Origin: Demequina rhizosphaerae
GTDB lineage: Bacteria; Actinomycetota; Actinomycetes; Actinomycetales; Demequinaceae
NCBI RefSeq assembly: GCF_000971255.1
Contig: NZ_BBMC01000007.1
Location: 62,001-126,000, forward strand
Length of the DNA stretch: 64,000 bases
Direction of reading: 5' to 3'
Positions 29,508-39,119 of this stretch are shown here, in pieces. Every line of letters starts with the position of its first letter. Positions within the stretch are counted from its first letter, which is position 1. Position numbers and translations under genes: made by a program. The notes under the pieces were generated by a model. It saw only the letters and a list, made by a program, of their open reading frames with translations. It did not search any database and had not been told where the DNA came from.

Positions 29508-30172
29508 CGCCCACGGTCATCTTCGACTTCGACGGCACCCTCGCGCTCGGCGACGGGCCGCTGCACGCCTACGCCGCGTGCGTCGCGGAGGCCGCGGGTG
29601 TCCCGGGCGCGCACGACGCCTACGCGGCCGCCCTCGCGAGCCACGAGGCGGGGGAGGGCGGCTTCCGGGACGGCTACCACGCGGTCCAGCACACGGCGCT
29701 GAGCCTCGGGGTCGCACCCGACGCGTTGCAGGAGGGCTACGTGCGCAGCCGCGCGCTCCTCGCGGGCCCGGACGCGCCCATCGCGGCCCCGCCGGGGCTG
29801 GGGGACTTCCTCGCACGCCTCGCCGAGCACGCCGAGCTCGTCCTGGTCACCAACTCGCCACCCATCCGGATCGACGAGGCGCTCGGCGTGCTCGGCGCCG
29901 CGCCCCACCTCGACCGCGTCCTGTGCTCCGCGGGCAAGCCTGACGGGATGCCCGCGATCGTCGCCGACGCGCTGACCGGCGGCCCGGTGCTGTCCGTCGG
30001 CGACATCTACGCGTACGACCTCGAGCCCGCGGCGCGCCTGGGCGCGGACACCGCCGCGGTCGGACCGGGGGCTGCCGCCGTCGCGCACCTCGTCACCATG
30101 GCCGCGCCGGCGCTCCCGGCGCTCTACGGTGAGATCGAGGCGTGGGCGGCCGCCGCATCGTCCCGCCGATAG
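29504..30172 (+). CDS. HAD superfamily hydrolase
   Basis: A 222-residue phosphatase-like protein of the haloacid dehalogenase superfamily. Motif I is FDFDGTLA at the N-terminus, motif II VTNS, and motif [14 protein letters not shown] helical cap lies between motifs I and II. The substrate cannot be told. It is coupled to recO by an ATGA overlap and followed by uppS, whose promoter lies within its last codons. One decamer copy is at its 3' end, where it encodes A-S-S. Confidence 0.85.
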   Translation: MTPTVIFDFDGTLALGDGPLHAYAACVAEAAGVPGAHDAYAAALASHEAGEGGFRDGYHAVQHTALSLGVAPDALQEGYVRSRALLAGPDAPIAAPPGLGDFLARLAEHAELVLVTNSPPIRIDEALGVLGAAPHLDRVLCSAGKPDGMPAIVADALTGGPVLSVGDIYAYDLEPAARLGADTAAVGPGAAAVAHLVTMAAPALPALYGEIEAWAAAASSRR

Positions 30173-30175
30173 GCT
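30170..30175 (+). promoter_or_regulatory. -10 element of a probable leaderless uppS promoter
   Basis: TAGGCT lies seven bases before the GTG at 30183, with no Shine-Dalgarno between, inside the end of the HAD gene. Confidence 0.4.
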
Positions 30176-30182
30176 GACCGGC

Positions 30183-30941
30183 GTGACCTTCGAGCGCCCC
30201 TTCCCGCACGCCGACGGTGCGACGCCTCCCGACCTGCCCGCCGCGGCGGTCCCGCACCACGTCGCCGTCGTCATGGACGGCAACGGCCGCTGGGCGAAGG
30301 AGCGCGGGCTGCCGCGCACCGCGGGCCACGAGCGCGGCGAGGCCTCGCTGCTCGACGTGGTCGCCGGCGGCATCGAGATCGGCGTCAAGCACATCAGCGC
30401 GTACGCGTTCAGCACCGAGAACTGGAAGCGCAGTCCCGACGAGGTGCGCTTCCTCATGGGCTTCAACCGCGACGTGATCCGCCGCCGCCGCGACGAGATG
30501 CACTCGTGGGGCGTGCGCGTGCGCTGGGCCGGCCGCCGTCCCAAGCTGTGGAAGTCCGTCATCACGGAGCTCGAGAAGGCCGAGGAGCTCACCCGGGACA
30601 ACGACGTGCTGACCCTCACCATGTGCGTGAACTACGGCGGCCGCGCCGAGATCGCCGATGCTGCCAAGGCCATCGCGCTCAGGGTCGCGGCGGGGGAGCT
30701 GGACCCCTCCAAGGTGACCGAGAAGACGCTCGCGGCGCACCTCGACGAGCCCGACATGCCCGACGTCGACCTCTTCTGGCGCTCGAGCGGCGAGCAGCGG
30801 TCGAGCAACTTTCTGCCGTGGCAGGCCGCCTATGCGGAGTACGTCTTCAGCGACACCCTGTGGCCCGACGTCGACCGCACGCACCTGTGGGCCGCGATCG
30901 AGGAGTACGCGCGGCGCAACCGCCGCTTCGGCGCGGCGTAG
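30183..30941 (+). CDS. uppS: Polyprenyl (undecaprenyl/decaprenyl) diphosphate synthase
   Basis: A 252-residue cis-prenyltransferase that makes the long-chain polyprenyl diphosphate used as lipid carrier for peptidoglycan and wall polymers. [18 protein letters not shown] holds the catalytic Asp, then [13 protein letters not shown]. The C-terminal [21 protein letters not shown] is a close variant of the family motif RTSGEQRLSNFLLWQ. Chain length (C50 or C55) cannot be read from sequence. Start chosen from the -10 spacing and family length. Confidence 0.95.
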   Translation: MTFERPFPHADGATPPDLPAAAVPHHVAVVMDGNGRWAKERGLPRTAGHERGEASLLDVVAGGIEIGVKHISAYAFSTENWKRSPDEVRFLMGFNRDVIRRRRDEMHSWGVRVRWAGRRPKLWKSVITELEKAEELTRDNDVLTLTMCVNYGGRAEIADAAKAIALRVAAGELDPSKVTEKTLAAHLDEPDMPDVDLFWRSSGEQRSSNFLPWQAAYAEYVFSDTLWPDVDRTHLWAAIEEYARRNRRFGAA

Positions 30942-30950
30942 CCGGCGGCT

Positions 30951-31487
30951 TCAGGAGGCGTAGGGGGACGATGCGTCGGCGGGCTGGGAGGGCCGGCGGC
31001 GCCGGCGCCACCGGTTGAGCCCGAAGGCCGCCCCGACGATCGCGACCACGGCGGCCGCGAGTAGCCACGGCGAGCGCAGCCACGCCTCCCACAGCGACAG
31101 CCCGATCGCCGTGTACACGGTCGCCCAGGCGAGGCAGCCGGGGATCATCGCGAGCGTGTAGAGGTCCCAGCGCATGCGCGTGTACCCGGCGGTCGCGTTC
31201 ACCATCGTCTGGAAGCCGACGGTGAGGAACGACACGGGGATGCCCAGGTAGCCCCACCGTTCGAGGAACGCGCGGGCGCGCTCCATGCCGGGGCCCGAGA
31301 AGCGGCGCGCGAGGCGGGCGCGGCGGCTGTGGTGCGCCTCCGCCCGGTCGGCCACCGCATCGGCCCCCGTGCGCGCCCACCGGGCGATCCAGTAGGTGCC
31401 CTGGGTGCGGAAGAAGACGACGCCGCACAGGAACACGAACAGCCCCCACCAGGGGCCGTCGAAGACGAAGGAGGGGACTCCCGCCAT
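30951..31487 (-). CDS. DedA family (VTT-type) membrane protein
   Basis: A 178-residue membrane protein. GPWWGLFVFLCGVVFFRTQGTYWIARW is the opening helix, RWGYLGIPVSFLTVGFQTMVNATAG the re-entrant loop typical of DedA, and WATVYTAIGL the next helix; a very basic tail follows. Some DedA proteins (UptA) flip undecaprenyl phosphate across the membrane. It is the last gene of the zinc-uptake operon: its ATG overlaps the zur stop by one base. That places it under Zur control, which is unexpected. It is shorter than many DedA proteins (about 200). Confidence 0.8.
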   Translation of the reverse strand: MAGVPSFVFDGPWWGLFVFLCGVVFFRTQGTYWIARWARTGADAVADRAEAHHSRRARLARRFSGPGMERARAFLERWGYLGIPVSFLTVGFQTMVNATAGYTRMRWDLYTLAMIPGCLAWATVYTAIGLSLWEAWLRSPWLLAAAVVAIVGAAFGLNRWRRRRRPSQPADASSPYAS

Positions 31488-31903
31488 CAGCCGCGGCCCG
31501 CCGCGGCGCACTCCGGGCACACGCCGGTGAGCTCGATCGTGTGGCGGATGTCGCCGTAGCCGTGCGCGTCGCCGATGTGGCGCGCGAACTCCTCGAACTC
31601 CGGCACGTCGATCTCGACCGCCTTGCCGCACACGCGGCAGCGGAGGTGGTGGTGGTGCTCCTCGCCCGCCTCGCAGCGGCGGTAGAGCGTCTCGCCGGAC
31701 TCGGACACGACCGAGTCGACGTCGCCGCTGTCGACGAGCGCCTGCAGCGCCCGGTAGACGGTCGCGAGGCCGACGGTCGACCCGTCCGAGCGGAGGCGCT
31801 CGTGCCACGACTGGGCGGAGCGGAAGTCGCGGGTGTCGAGCGCGTCGAGGATCTCGCGGCGCTGCCGCGTCATGCGGGGACGGGGGGCGGTGTCGGGGCT
31901 CAT
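31487..31903 (-). CDS. zur: Fur family regulator, probably Zur
   Basis: A 138-residue metal-dependent repressor. Residues about 10-80 form the winged helix (TRQRREILDALDTRDFRSAQSWHERL, TVGLATVYRALQ). Metal-binding residues follow in HHHHLRCRVCGKAVEID and near the end in CPECA, two CxxC pairs for the structural zinc. Its place in a znu operon, and a matching operator upstream of znuA, support the Zur assignment over Fur. It overlaps znuB by four bases. Confidence 0.9.
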   Translation of the reverse strand: MSPDTAPRPRMTRQRREILDALDTRDFRSAQSWHERLRSDGSTVGLATVYRALQALVDSGDVDSVVSESGETLYRRCEAGEEHHHHLRCRVCGKAVEIDVPEFEEFARHIGDAHGYGDIRHTIELTGVCPECAAAGRG

Positions 31904-32736
31904 CGCCGAGCTCCCTTCAGGAGCGACGTGGCCGCGGCCACGATCACGTAGAGGGTCACGCCGAGGGTGACGATGAGCGCGCCCGGCTGGATGTCGTGGA
32001 ACACGGTGATCCAGATGCCGGTGAGGGTGAGGACGGCGCCGATGCCCATGGCGACGTACATGGTGCGCGAGAAGGAGCGCGTGAGCAGCTGCGCGACCGC
32101 GACGGGCACGATCATCAGCGCGCTCACCAGCAGCACGCCGACGACGCGCATGGCGACCGTGATGGTGACCGCGGCGAGCACCGCCACGACCATGTTGAGC
32201 GCCTCGACCGGCAGGCCGGTCGAGCGGGCGAACTCCTGGTCGTGGGTGACGCCGAACAGCGCGGTGCGCAGGCCGATCCCGACCGCGAGGATCAGCGCGG
32301 CCAGGCCGGCGCTCATCCAGACGTCTCCCCAGGTCACGGTCGAGATCGAGCCGAAGAGGTAGCCGAGCAGGTTCGCGTTCGAGCCGCCGGCGAGGCCGAT
32401 GAGCAGCACGCCGCCGGAGATGCCTCCGTAGAAGAGGATGGCCATGACGACGTCCGCGCCGGTGCCGCGGGAGCGCATGCGCTCGATGAGCACCGCGCCG
32501 ATGATCGCGAACACGACGGCGCCGGGGATGGCGAGCGCGTCCTGCTGCGCGAGGTCGAAGAGGCTGCCCGCAAGCCAGCCGGCGGCCACACCGGCGAGCG
32601 CGACGTGGCCGATGCCGTCGCCGAGCAGCGCCATCCTGCGCTGGACGAGGTAGGTGCCCATGACGGGCGCGGCCATGCCCACGAGCAGGCCGACGATGAG
32701 CATCCGCTGGATCAGCGGCTCGGAGAGCAGGCTCAC
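31900..32736 (-). CDS. znuB: Zinc ABC transporter, permease
   Basis: A 278-residue permease of the ABC-3 family with about eight helices, for example MLIVGLLVGMAAPVMGTYLVQRRMALLGDGIGHVALAG at the N-terminus, which is the family signature. It forms the channel for zinc taken up with ZnuA and ZnuC. GTG start overlapping the end of znuC; its end overlaps zur. Confidence 0.93.
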   Translation of the reverse strand: MSLLSEPLIQRMLIVGLLVGMAAPVMGTYLVQRRMALLGDGIGHVALAGVAAGWLAGSLFDLAQQDALAIPGAVVFAIIGAVLIERMRSRGTGADVVMAILFYGGISGGVLLIGLAGGSNANLLGYLFGSISTVTWGDVWMSAGLAALILAVGIGLRTALFGVTHDQEFARSTGLPVEALNMVVAVLAAVTITVAMRVVGVLLVSALMIVPVAVAQLLTRSFSRTMYVAMGIGAVLTLTGIWITVFHDIQPGALIVTLGVTLYVIVAAATSLLKGARR

Positions 32737-33560
32737 GGCCCCTCCAATCCCAGCGACGCGTGGTCGCGCGCGGGCGGGTCGGTGTGGGGGTGCTCGTGCT
32801 CGTGGCCCGGGAGGGCGTGGACGCCGAGGTCCTTGGGCGGCACGCCGTCGTAGGTGACGCAGCCGCGCTCGAGCACGACGGCCCGGTCGATGTGCCGGCC
32901 GATCGCGCCGAGCTCGTGCAGCACGATGACGATGCCGACGCCCTCCTCCTTGAGGTGCCCGATGGTGTGCGAGAACGCGACCTGCGACTGCAGGTCCACG
33001 CCCGCCATGGGCTCGTCGAGGATGAGCAGCCGGGGGCGGCGCACGAGGGCCCGCGCGATGAGGACGCGCTGCTGCTGGCCGCCCGACAGCCGGGACACGT
33101 CGCGCTTGGCGAGGTCCTCGATGCCCACGGAGGCGAGCGCCTCGCGGGCGCGCGCCTTGGCGTCGCGGGGCGGGAGCAGGCCGCGCAGCCGCGAGCCGAC
33201 GCGGCCGTCCTTCTCGCGGCTGCCCAGCAGCCCCGACGTCACCACCTCGATCGCGGTGGCGGACACGCCGCCCGCGGCCGTGATGCGCTGGGGCACGTAG
33301 CCGAGCCGCGCGCGGATCTGGGGCGTCGCGGGGGTGCCGAAGAGGTCGATGGCGCCCGACGTGGTGGGCAGGGCGCCGACGATGGCGCGGACGAACGTCG
33401 ACTTGCCCGAGCCGTTGCCGCCCATGAGCGCGACGACCTCGCCCCCGCGCGCGGTGAGCGAGACCCCGTGGAGGATCTCCGTGCCCTGGAGGGAGACGCG
33501 GACGTCCCGCGCCTCGACCAGCGAGTGCGGGACGTCCGGGACGGGGGCGGGATCACTCAC
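32733..33560 (-). CDS. znuC: Zinc ABC transporter, ATP-binding protein
   Basis: A 275-residue ABC ATPase with Walker A GGNGSGKST, signature LSGGQQQR, Walker B LLILDEPMAGVD and switch His in VLHELG. The C-terminal tail is His-rich (GHEHEHPHTD), as often in zinc transport proteins. The GTG start overlaps the end of znuA by eight bases. Confidence 0.93.
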   Translation of the reverse strand: MSDPAPVPDVPHSLVEARDVRVSLQGTEILHGVSLTARGGEVVALMGGNGSGKSTFVRAIVGALPTTSGAIDLFGTPATPQIRARLGYVPQRITAAGGVSATAIEVVTSGLLGSREKDGRVGSRLRGLLPPRDAKARAREALASVGIEDLAKRDVSRLSGGQQQRVLIARALVRRPRLLILDEPMAGVDLQSQVAFSHTIGHLKEEGVGIVIVLHELGAIGRHIDRAVVLERGCVTYDGVPPKDLGVHALPGHEHEHPHTDPPARDHASLGLEGP

Positions 33561-34500
33561 AGCCGAGCGCGTCCTCCAGCGTCGAAAGGTTCCTGGTCAT
33601 GACAGCAATGTAGTCGTCGCCGTCGTCGATGGTCTCCACGGGGCTGAGCACCACGGTGTCCACCCCGATGTCGTCCGCGAGGGCCTGCGCCACCGACGCG
33701 CTGACCGCGTCCTCGGTGAAGATCGTGGTGGCGCCGGTCTCCGTGATGATGTCCTTGATCTCGAGGATGCGGGCCGGCGAGGGCTCGTTCTCCGGGTCGA
33801 GGCCCGCGATGCCCTCCTGGTGGAGCCCGTAGGCGTCCGCGAGGTAGCCGAAGGCCTCGTGGCCCGTGACGATCGTGTCGCGCTCGCACTGCGCGAGGCC
33901 CTCGGTGTACTGGGCGTCGAGGTCGTCGAGCGAGGCGTGGAGCGCCTCGGCGTTCGCGGTGTAGGCGTCCGCGTTGTCCGGGTCGGCGGCGGCGAAGGCG
34001 TCGCCGACGGCGTCCGCGAACGCGGCGAGCAGCTCGGGGTCGAGCCAGAAGTGCGGGTCGGACGAGCCGTGGTCGTGGTCCTCCTCGCCCTCCTCGTCGG
34101 CGTGCTCGTCCTCGTCGGCGTGCTCCTCGGCCGCGTGAAGCTCGACCACGGCGGCGGCGTCGAGCGCCTCCACGCCGGTGGTGGAGATCGCGTCGTCGAC
34201 CGCGGGCTGGAACTCCGCCAGGTAGAGCGCGAGGTCCGCGGTGCCGAGCTGTCGCACGGTGGCGGGGGAGAGCTCGACGTCGTGCGGCTCGACGCCCGAC
34301 GGGGTCATCGAGACCGTCTCGACGAGGTCGCCGCCCACCTGCTCGGCGACGAACTGGAGCGGGTAGAACGCGGTCGCCACGGTGAGCGAGGCGTCGGACG
34401 CGCCGCCGGAGGCGCCGGCGTCAGAGTCGGTCGACGAGCACGCGGTGAGCGCGAGCGTCGAGGCCGCCGCGGCGGCGATGAGGGCGGAGGTCTTCTTCAT
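33553..34500 (-). CDS. znuA: Zinc ABC transporter, substrate-binding lipoprotein
   Basis: A 315-residue cluster A-I metal-binding protein. The signal peptide ends in LTAC, a lipobox. A His/Asp/Glu-rich loop (about 120-145, with [14 protein letters not shown] and DHDHG) is the mark of zinc-specific members, followed by DPHFWLDP. His ligands are also in VEPHDVEL and TGHEAFGYL. The ATG at 34500 is preferred; ATGs at 34509 and 34518 in frame would add three or six residues. A Zur box lies 22 bases upstream. Confidence 0.94.
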   Translation of the reverse strand: MKKTSALIAAAAASTLALTACSSTDSDAGASGGASDASLTVATAFYPLQFVAEQVGGDLVETVSMTPSGVEPHDVELSPATVRQLGTADLALYLAEFQPAVDDAISTTGVEALDAAAVVELHAAEEHADEDEHADEEGEEDHDHGSSDPHFWLDPELLAAFADAVGDAFAAADPDNADAYTANAEALHASLDDLDAQYTEGLAQCERDTIVTGHEAFGYLADAYGLHQEGIAGLDPENEPSPARILEIKDIITETGATTIFTEDAVSASVAQALADDIGVDTVVLSPVETIDDGDDYIAVMTRNLSTLEDALGCE

Positions 34501-34521
34501 GCTCCGCATCCTACCCACTAT

Positions 34522-34536
34522 TGATAATGATTGTCG
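34522..34536. promoter_or_regulatory. Zur box upstream of znuA
   Basis: TGATAATGATTGTCG matches the palindromic pattern TGATAATNATTATCA in 13 of 15 positions. It lies 21 bases before the znuA start. Zur with zinc would repress the whole znuA-znuC-znuB-zur-dedA operon here. Confidence 0.8.
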
Positions 34537-34630
34537 AAATCAGGACTTCGGGCCCAGACGGTCCTCGAGCGCATCGTGCGCCGCCGCGCGCCCTCCGGCG
34601 TGCCACCGCGCCCACCGGAGCCGACGCCCG

Positions 34631-34664
34631 CGCATCGTCCCCCGTCGCGCCACGCGCATCGTCC
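34631..34664. repeat. Pair of CGCATCGTCC decamers upstream of glyS
   Basis: Two exact reverse-orientation copies of the decamer start 24 bases apart (34631, 34655). A third near match (CGCATCGTGC) starts at 34568. All are in the noncoding stretch between znuA and glyS. Confidence 0.7.
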
Positions 34665-34727
34665 GCGCGCTCACCCACGGCTAGACTGTCGCGAGCGATT
34701 CCGACCCCCTTCCACAAGGAGCATCAC

Positions 34728-36113
34728 GTGGCCGCACCCAGCCGTCTCGACAACGCCATCTCGCTCGCGAAGCGCCGCGGCTTCGTGTTCCCGTGCGGCG
34801 AGATCTACGGAGGGACGCGCTCCGCCTGGGACTACGGACCGCTGGGTGTCGAGCTCAAGGAGAACATCAAGCGCCAGTGGTGGCGCGCGATGGTGACGAG
34901 CCGCGACGACATCGTCGGCCTCGACTCCTCCGTGATCCTCCCGCCGCAGGTGTGGGAGGCGTCCGGCCACATCGCCGCGTTCGTCGACCCGCTGGTCGAG
35001 TGCCTGTCGTGCCACAAGCGCTACCGCGAGGACCACCTGCTCGAGGAGTTCGAGGAGAAGAAGGGCCGCGCGCCCGAGGGCGGCCTCGCCGAGATCGTGT
35101 GCTCGGCGTGCGGCACCCGCGGCCAGTGGACCGAGCCCAAGATGTTCAACGGCCTGCTGCGCACCTACCTGGGCGCCGCCTCCGACGAGTCCGGCCTGCA
35201 CTACCTGCGCCCCGAGACCGCGCAGGGCATCTTCGTGAACTTCGAGAACGTCATGCGTACCGCGCGCCAGAAGCCCCCGTTCGGCATCGCGCAGGTCGGC
35301 AAGTCGTTCCGCAACGAGATCACGCCCGGCAACTTCATCTTCCGCACCCGCGAGTTCGAGCAGATGGAGATGGAGTTCTTCGTCGTGCCCGGCACCGACG
35401 AGGAGTGGCACGAGCACTGGATCCAGACCCGCAAGGACTGGTACACGGACCTGGGCATCTCCGAGGACAACCTGCGCCTCTACGAGCACCCCCAGGAGAA
35501 GCTCTCGCACTACTCCAAGGGCACCACGGACATCGAGTACCGCTTCGGCTTCCAGGGCTCCGAGTGGGGCGAGCTCGAGGGCATCGCGAACCGCACCGAC
35601 TTCGACCTGTCGACGCACGCCAAGCACTCGGGGAAGGACCTCAGCTACCTCGACCCGGCCACCAACGAGCGCTTCGTGCCGTACGTGATCGAGCCCGCAG
35701 CCGGCCTGTCTCGCTCGCTCATGGCGTTCCTCGTCGAGGCCTACACCGAGGAGGAGGTGCCCACCGCGAAGGGCGGCACCGAAACCCGCACGGTGCTGCG
35801 CCTCGACCACCGCCTCGCGCCGGTCAAGGCCGCGGTGCTGCCGCTGTCGAAGTCCGCGGACCTCGTCCCCACGGCGGAGAGCCTCGCCAAGGAGCTGCGC
35901 GGCGCGTGGAACATCGACGTCGACGTCACGCAGTCCATCGGCAAGCGCTACCGCCGCCAGGACGAGGTGGGCACGCCGTACTGCATCACCATCGACTTCG
36001 ACACGCTCGACGACCAGGCCGTCACCATCCGCGACCGCGACACCATGCAGCAGGAGCGCGTGGCGCTGTCGCAGGTGAGCGGCTATCTCGCGCAGCGCCT
36101 CATCGGCGCCTGA
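34728..36113 (+). CDS. glyS: Glycyl-tRNA synthetase (alpha-2 type)
   Basis: A 461-residue class II synthetase of the homodimeric type. Motif 1 region [22 protein letters not shown] opens the protein. [11 protein letters not shown] and CSACGTRG supply the two CxxC zinc pairs, then [25 protein letters not shown] is motif 2. The C-terminal anticodon-binding domain starts near residue 360 ([14 protein letters not shown]). GTG start with AAGGAG eight bases upstream and a TAGACT -10 box at 34682-34687 giving a leader of about 40 bases. YibE/F follows after one base. Confidence 0.96.
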   Translation: MAAPSRLDNAISLAKRRGFVFPCGEIYGGTRSAWDYGPLGVELKENIKRQWWRAMVTSRDDIVGLDSSVILPPQVWEASGHIAAFVDPLVECLSCHKRYREDHLLEEFEEKKGRAPEGGLAEIVCSACGTRGQWTEPKMFNGLLRTYLGAASDESGLHYLRPETAQGIFVNFENVMRTARQKPPFGIAQVGKSFRNEITPGNFIFRTREFEQMEMEFFVVPGTDEEWHEHWIQTRKDWYTDLGISEDNLRLYEHPQEKLSHYSKGTTDIEYRFGFQGSEWGELEGIANRTDFDLSTHAKHSGKDLSYLDPATNERFVPYVIEPAAGLSRSLMAFLVEAYTEEEVPTAKGGTETRTVLRLDHRLAPVKAAVLPLSKSADLVPTAESLAKELRGAWNIDVDVTQSIGKRYRRQDEVGTPYCITIDFDTLDDQAVTIRDRDTMQQERVALSQVSGYLAQRLIGA

Positions 36114-36114
36114 C

Positions 36115-37353
36115 ATGGGAGCCGGGCACTCGCACTCCGAGAGCCCGCCGCGGGCCAACGCGGCCACGACGCGCCTGCTGTGGGCGCTCGTGGTCGGCGT
36201 CGTCGCCGCGGTGATCGTCGGCGCGGCCGTCACCTGGCCGTCGTCGTGGGACCGGCTGGGGTCCGAGAGCTTCCTCTACGAGGACGCGCGGCGCCTCGAC
36301 GCCGAGGTCCTCGCGTACGACGAGACCACCGGTGAGTCGACCGTGCAGGTCACCACGCCCGGGGCGGAGGAGGAGCGGACGATGGCGCCCGCCGGCGTCG
36401 CCTCGCTCACGTTCGAGCCGGGCGACGAGGTGCGCGTCATCGAGGTCGACCCCGAGCAGCCGCTCATCTTCTCCGACTTCGCGCGCGACCCGCCGATCCT
36501 CGCGCTGCTCATCGTCTACGTCGTCCTCGTCATCGCGGTCGCGTGGTGGCGCGGGCTCGGCGCGCTCGTGGGCCTCACGCTCGCCTTCGGGATCGTCGCG
36601 TTCTACACCGTGCCCGCGCTGTTCGACGGCGCGAGCCCGCCCATCGTGGGCCTCGTGACGTCCGCCGGGGCGCTGTTCGTGCTCCTCTACGTCGCGCACG
36701 GCCCGAACGCCCGCACCACGACCGCCTACCTCGGCACCATCGCCGGCCTCGTCTTCACCGCGATCATCGGCACGTGGGCCGTGACCGCGGCGCAGATCCC
36801 CGGCGTGCCGTCCGAGGCCGAGGTCAACCTCGCCTTCCTCGACGGCCGCCTGTCGCTCCAGGGCCTCGCGCTGTGCGGCCTCATGATCGCGGGCCTCGGC
36901 GTGCTCAACGACGTCACCATCACCCAGGCGTCGGCGGTGTGGGAGCTGGGCAAGGCGCGCCCGGACCTCGGCCCGTGGCAGCTGTTCTCGCGCGGCATGC
37001 GCATCGGCCGCGACCACATCGCGTCGACCGTCTACACGATCGCGTTCGCGTACGTGGGGGCGTCGCTGCCGCTCATCATGTTGATCGCGGTCTACGACAA
37101 CCCGGTGTCGACCGCGATCACGTCGTCGGAGATCGCCGGCGAGGTGGTGCGCACGCTCGTGGGCTCGATCGGCCTCGTGCTCGCGGTGCCGCTCACCACC
37201 GCGATCGGCGCGCTCATCGTCGGCCTCGGCGGAGAGGCGGCGGAAGCCGAGGCGCACGGCGAGACGCACGGCCAGACTCACGAGGGCGCGGTCGCCGGCG
37301 ACGCGTCCACGGGTGCCGATCCGGGCCCCACGGCGTCCGGTGCGGAGGCCTGA
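36115..37353 (+). CDS. YibE/F-like membrane protein
   Basis: A 412-residue membrane protein of the YibE/YibF family. One N-terminal helix (about 21-41) is followed by an extracytoplasmic beta-rich segment (about 55-120). About seven further helices include LGVLNDVTITQASAVWELGKA, the family signature. The C-terminus is His/Glu/Gly-rich (AEAHGETHGQTHEG), suggesting metal contact but unproven. Function is unknown in all members. ATG start immediately after glyS, so probably co-transcribed. Confidence 0.88.
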   Translation: MGAGHSHSESPPRANAATTRLLWALVVGVVAAVIVGAAVTWPSSWDRLGSESFLYEDARRLDAEVLAYDETTGESTVQVTTPGAEEERTMAPAGVASLTFEPGDEVRVIEVDPEQPLIFSDFARDPPILALLIVYVVLVIAVAWWRGLGALVGLTLAFGIVAFYTVPALFDGASPPIVGLVTSAGALFVLLYVAHGPNARTTTAYLGTIAGLVFTAIIGTWAVTAAQIPGVPSEAEVNLAFLDGRLSLQGLALCGLMIAGLGVLNDVTITQASAVWELGKARPDLGPWQLFSRGMRIGRDHIASTVYTIAFAYVGASLPLIMLIAVYDNPVSTAITSSEIAGEVVRTLVGSIGLVLAVPLTTAIGALIVGLGGEAAEAEAHGETHGQTHEGAVAGDASTGADPGPTASGAEA

Positions 37354-37653
37354 GGCGGGGAAAAGCCGTGCGAGGTGACGGATTCGTGCCGATTTCCCCC
37401 AATTTGTCGTGTTGCGCTTGACGCGCCGGGGCGTGGGCCCCACGCTTGAAGAGGCGGGCATTCGGGGCGCGAGGGAGCGTCCCTGGGGGATAGGGCCGAG
37501 TGCTCCCGTCCCTCTTGCACGTCGTGGCTGCGCGCCTGGTCGCTGCGCCGCGGCGCCTCGCGCCCGGGCTTTCCCTCAGCGGCCCGGGCGCGAGAGCGCC
37601 CGCCCTCTGGTTCGCGGTCGCGATCCGCGTCCGGCCGCCCTCATCTCGACCTC

Positions 37654-37748
37654 GCCGATGCGCGAAGGTGGAGGATTCCGGGTGACAACCGCCGAGTCTT
37701 CGCCCGCGGATCTCCAAGTTGATGCGCCCGCGCGCCGAGGCGCCGCCA
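37654..37748. repeat. Direct repeat, copy 1 (95 bases)
   Basis: Starts GCCGATGCGCGAAGG and ends CGCCGCCA. It matches copy 2 in 93 of 95 positions, the differences being T/C at the 30th base and T/C near base 47. All minus-strand frames through it are repeated in the same way, so it is not evidence of coding. Confidence 0.9.
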
Positions 37749-37806
37749 TCGCCGGGTGCCCACGGGCGTGCCGCCGACGACGGGACCCCGCTCGCGTTCT
37801 CGCCGC

Positions 37807-37901
37807 GCCGATGCGCGAAGGTGGAGGATTCCGGGCGACAACCGCCGAGTCTCCGCCCGCGGATCTCCAAGTTGATGCGCCCGCGCGCCGAGGCGCCGCC
37901 A
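37807..37901. repeat. Direct repeat, copy 2 (95 bases)
   Basis: Second copy, 153 bases after the first, with a 58-base unrelated spacer between. No further copy is seen in the window. It ends 37 bases before the dusB start. Confidence 0.9.
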
Positions 37902-37938
37902 GCCCCGCCCGCCAGCCCCACCCGGCCCGCCTGAGACA

Positions 37939-39111
37939 ATGGACCCCATGACCACGACCACCCGCCTCCTGCCGCCGCTGCGCATCGGCCCCCTCGAGGT
38001 CGACACTCCCGTGGTGCTCGCCCCCATGGCCGGCGTCACCAACGCCGCGTTCCGCCGGCTGTGCCGCGAGCACGGCGGCGGGCTGTACGTGGCCGAGATG
38101 GTGACGTCGCGGGCCCTCGTCGAGCGCACGCCCGAGTCGCTGCGGATCATCGCGCACGACCCCGACGAGAAGCCCCGCTCGGTGCAGGTCTACGGCGTCG
38201 ACCCCGCGACCATCGCCGCGGCGGTCAAGATGATCGCCGAGGAGGACCGCGCCGACCACATCGACATGAACTTCGGCTGCCCCGTGCCCAAGGTGACGCG
38301 CCGCGGCGGGGGAGCGGTGCTGCCGTGGAAGCGCGACCTGTTCAAGGACATCGTGCGCGCCGCCGTCCGCGAGGCGTCCAAGTTCGACATCCCCGTCACG
38401 GTGAAGATGCGCAAGGGCGTCGACGACGACCACCTCACCTACCTCGACGCGGGCCGCACCGCCGAGAAGGAGGGCGCGGCGGCCGTCGCGCTCCACGCCC
38501 GCACCGCCGCCGAGTACTACTCGGGCAACGCGGACTGGGAGGCCATCGCGCGGCTCAAGGAGGCCGTGACGAGCGTGCCCGTGCTGGGCAACGGCGACAT
38601 CTGGCAGGCCGAGGACGCGCTGCGCATGGTCGAGCAGACCGGCTGCGACGGGGTCGTGGTCGGGCGCGGCTGCATGGGCCGCCCGTGGCTCTTCGCGGAC
38701 CTCCAGGCGGCCTTCGAGGGCCGCGACGAGCGCGTCCGCCCGGGCCTCCGCATGGTCGCGGACACGATCTACCGCCACGGCGAGCTCATGGTCGCGCACT
38801 TCGACGACGACGAGGACAAGGGCATGCGCGAGCTGCGCAAGCACATGTCCTGGTACCTCAAGGGCTACCCGGTGGGCGGCGAGATCCGCCGCTCGCTCGG
38901 CCTCATCTCGACGCTGGCGGAGCTCCGCGACATCCTCGACACGCTCGACCTCGACGCCGGCTACCCCGGCGAGGAGGCCGAGGGCCCCCGCGGCCGCCAG
39001 GGCTCGCCGCGCGTGCCCGCGTGCCCCGAGGGCTGGCTCGACACCCAGGACATCACGCCGGACCTCGAGAAGCGCCTCCGCGAGGCGGAGCTGAGCGTCT
39101 CCGGCGGCTGA
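37939..39111 (+). CDS. dusB: tRNA-dihydrouridine synthase B
   Basis: A 390-residue FMN enzyme that reduces uridine in the tRNA D-loop. The TIM barrel has VVLAPMAGVTNAAFRRLCREHGGGL at the start, NFGCPVPKVTRRGGG with the catalytic Cys, and NGDIW and GVVVGRGCMGRPWLF for FMN phosphate. The C-terminal helical RNA-binding part is about 260-390. The ATG at 37939 is in frame with a second ATG three codons later. Confidence 0.94.
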   Translation: MDPMTTTTRLLPPLRIGPLEVDTPVVLAPMAGVTNAAFRRLCREHGGGLYVAEMVTSRALVERTPESLRIIAHDPDEKPRSVQVYGVDPATIAAAVKMIAEEDRADHIDMNFGCPVPKVTRRGGGAVLPWKRDLFKDIVRAAVREASKFDIPVTVKMRKGVDDDHLTYLDAGRTAEKEGAAAVALHARTAAEYYSGNADWEAIARLKEAVTSVPVLGNGDIWQAEDALRMVEQTGCDGVVVGRGCMGRPWLFADLQAAFEGRDERVRPGLRMVADTIYRHGELMVAHFDDDEDKGMRELRKHMSWYLKGYPVGGEIRRSLGLISTLAELRDILDTLDLDAGYPGEEAEGPRGRQGSPRVPACPEGWLDTQDITPDLEKRLREAELSVSGG

Positions 39112-39119
39112 CGCCGGGC

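Larger units (their letters stand above)
37354..37938. other. 585-base gene-free region with tandem repeat
   Basis: No frame here looks like a gene. It begins with an inverted repeat GGGGAAA/TTTCCCC (37357-37396 region) that may act as a loose terminator of the YibE/F gene. Two 95-base direct repeats fill the right half (37654-37748 and 37807-37901). dusB starts directly after, so its promoter must lie within or next to the second repeat. Confidence 0.6.

Noticed and set aside
37654-37901. CRISPR array
   Set aside because: There are only two copies of 95 bases, far longer than CRISPR repeats, and no cas genes are near.
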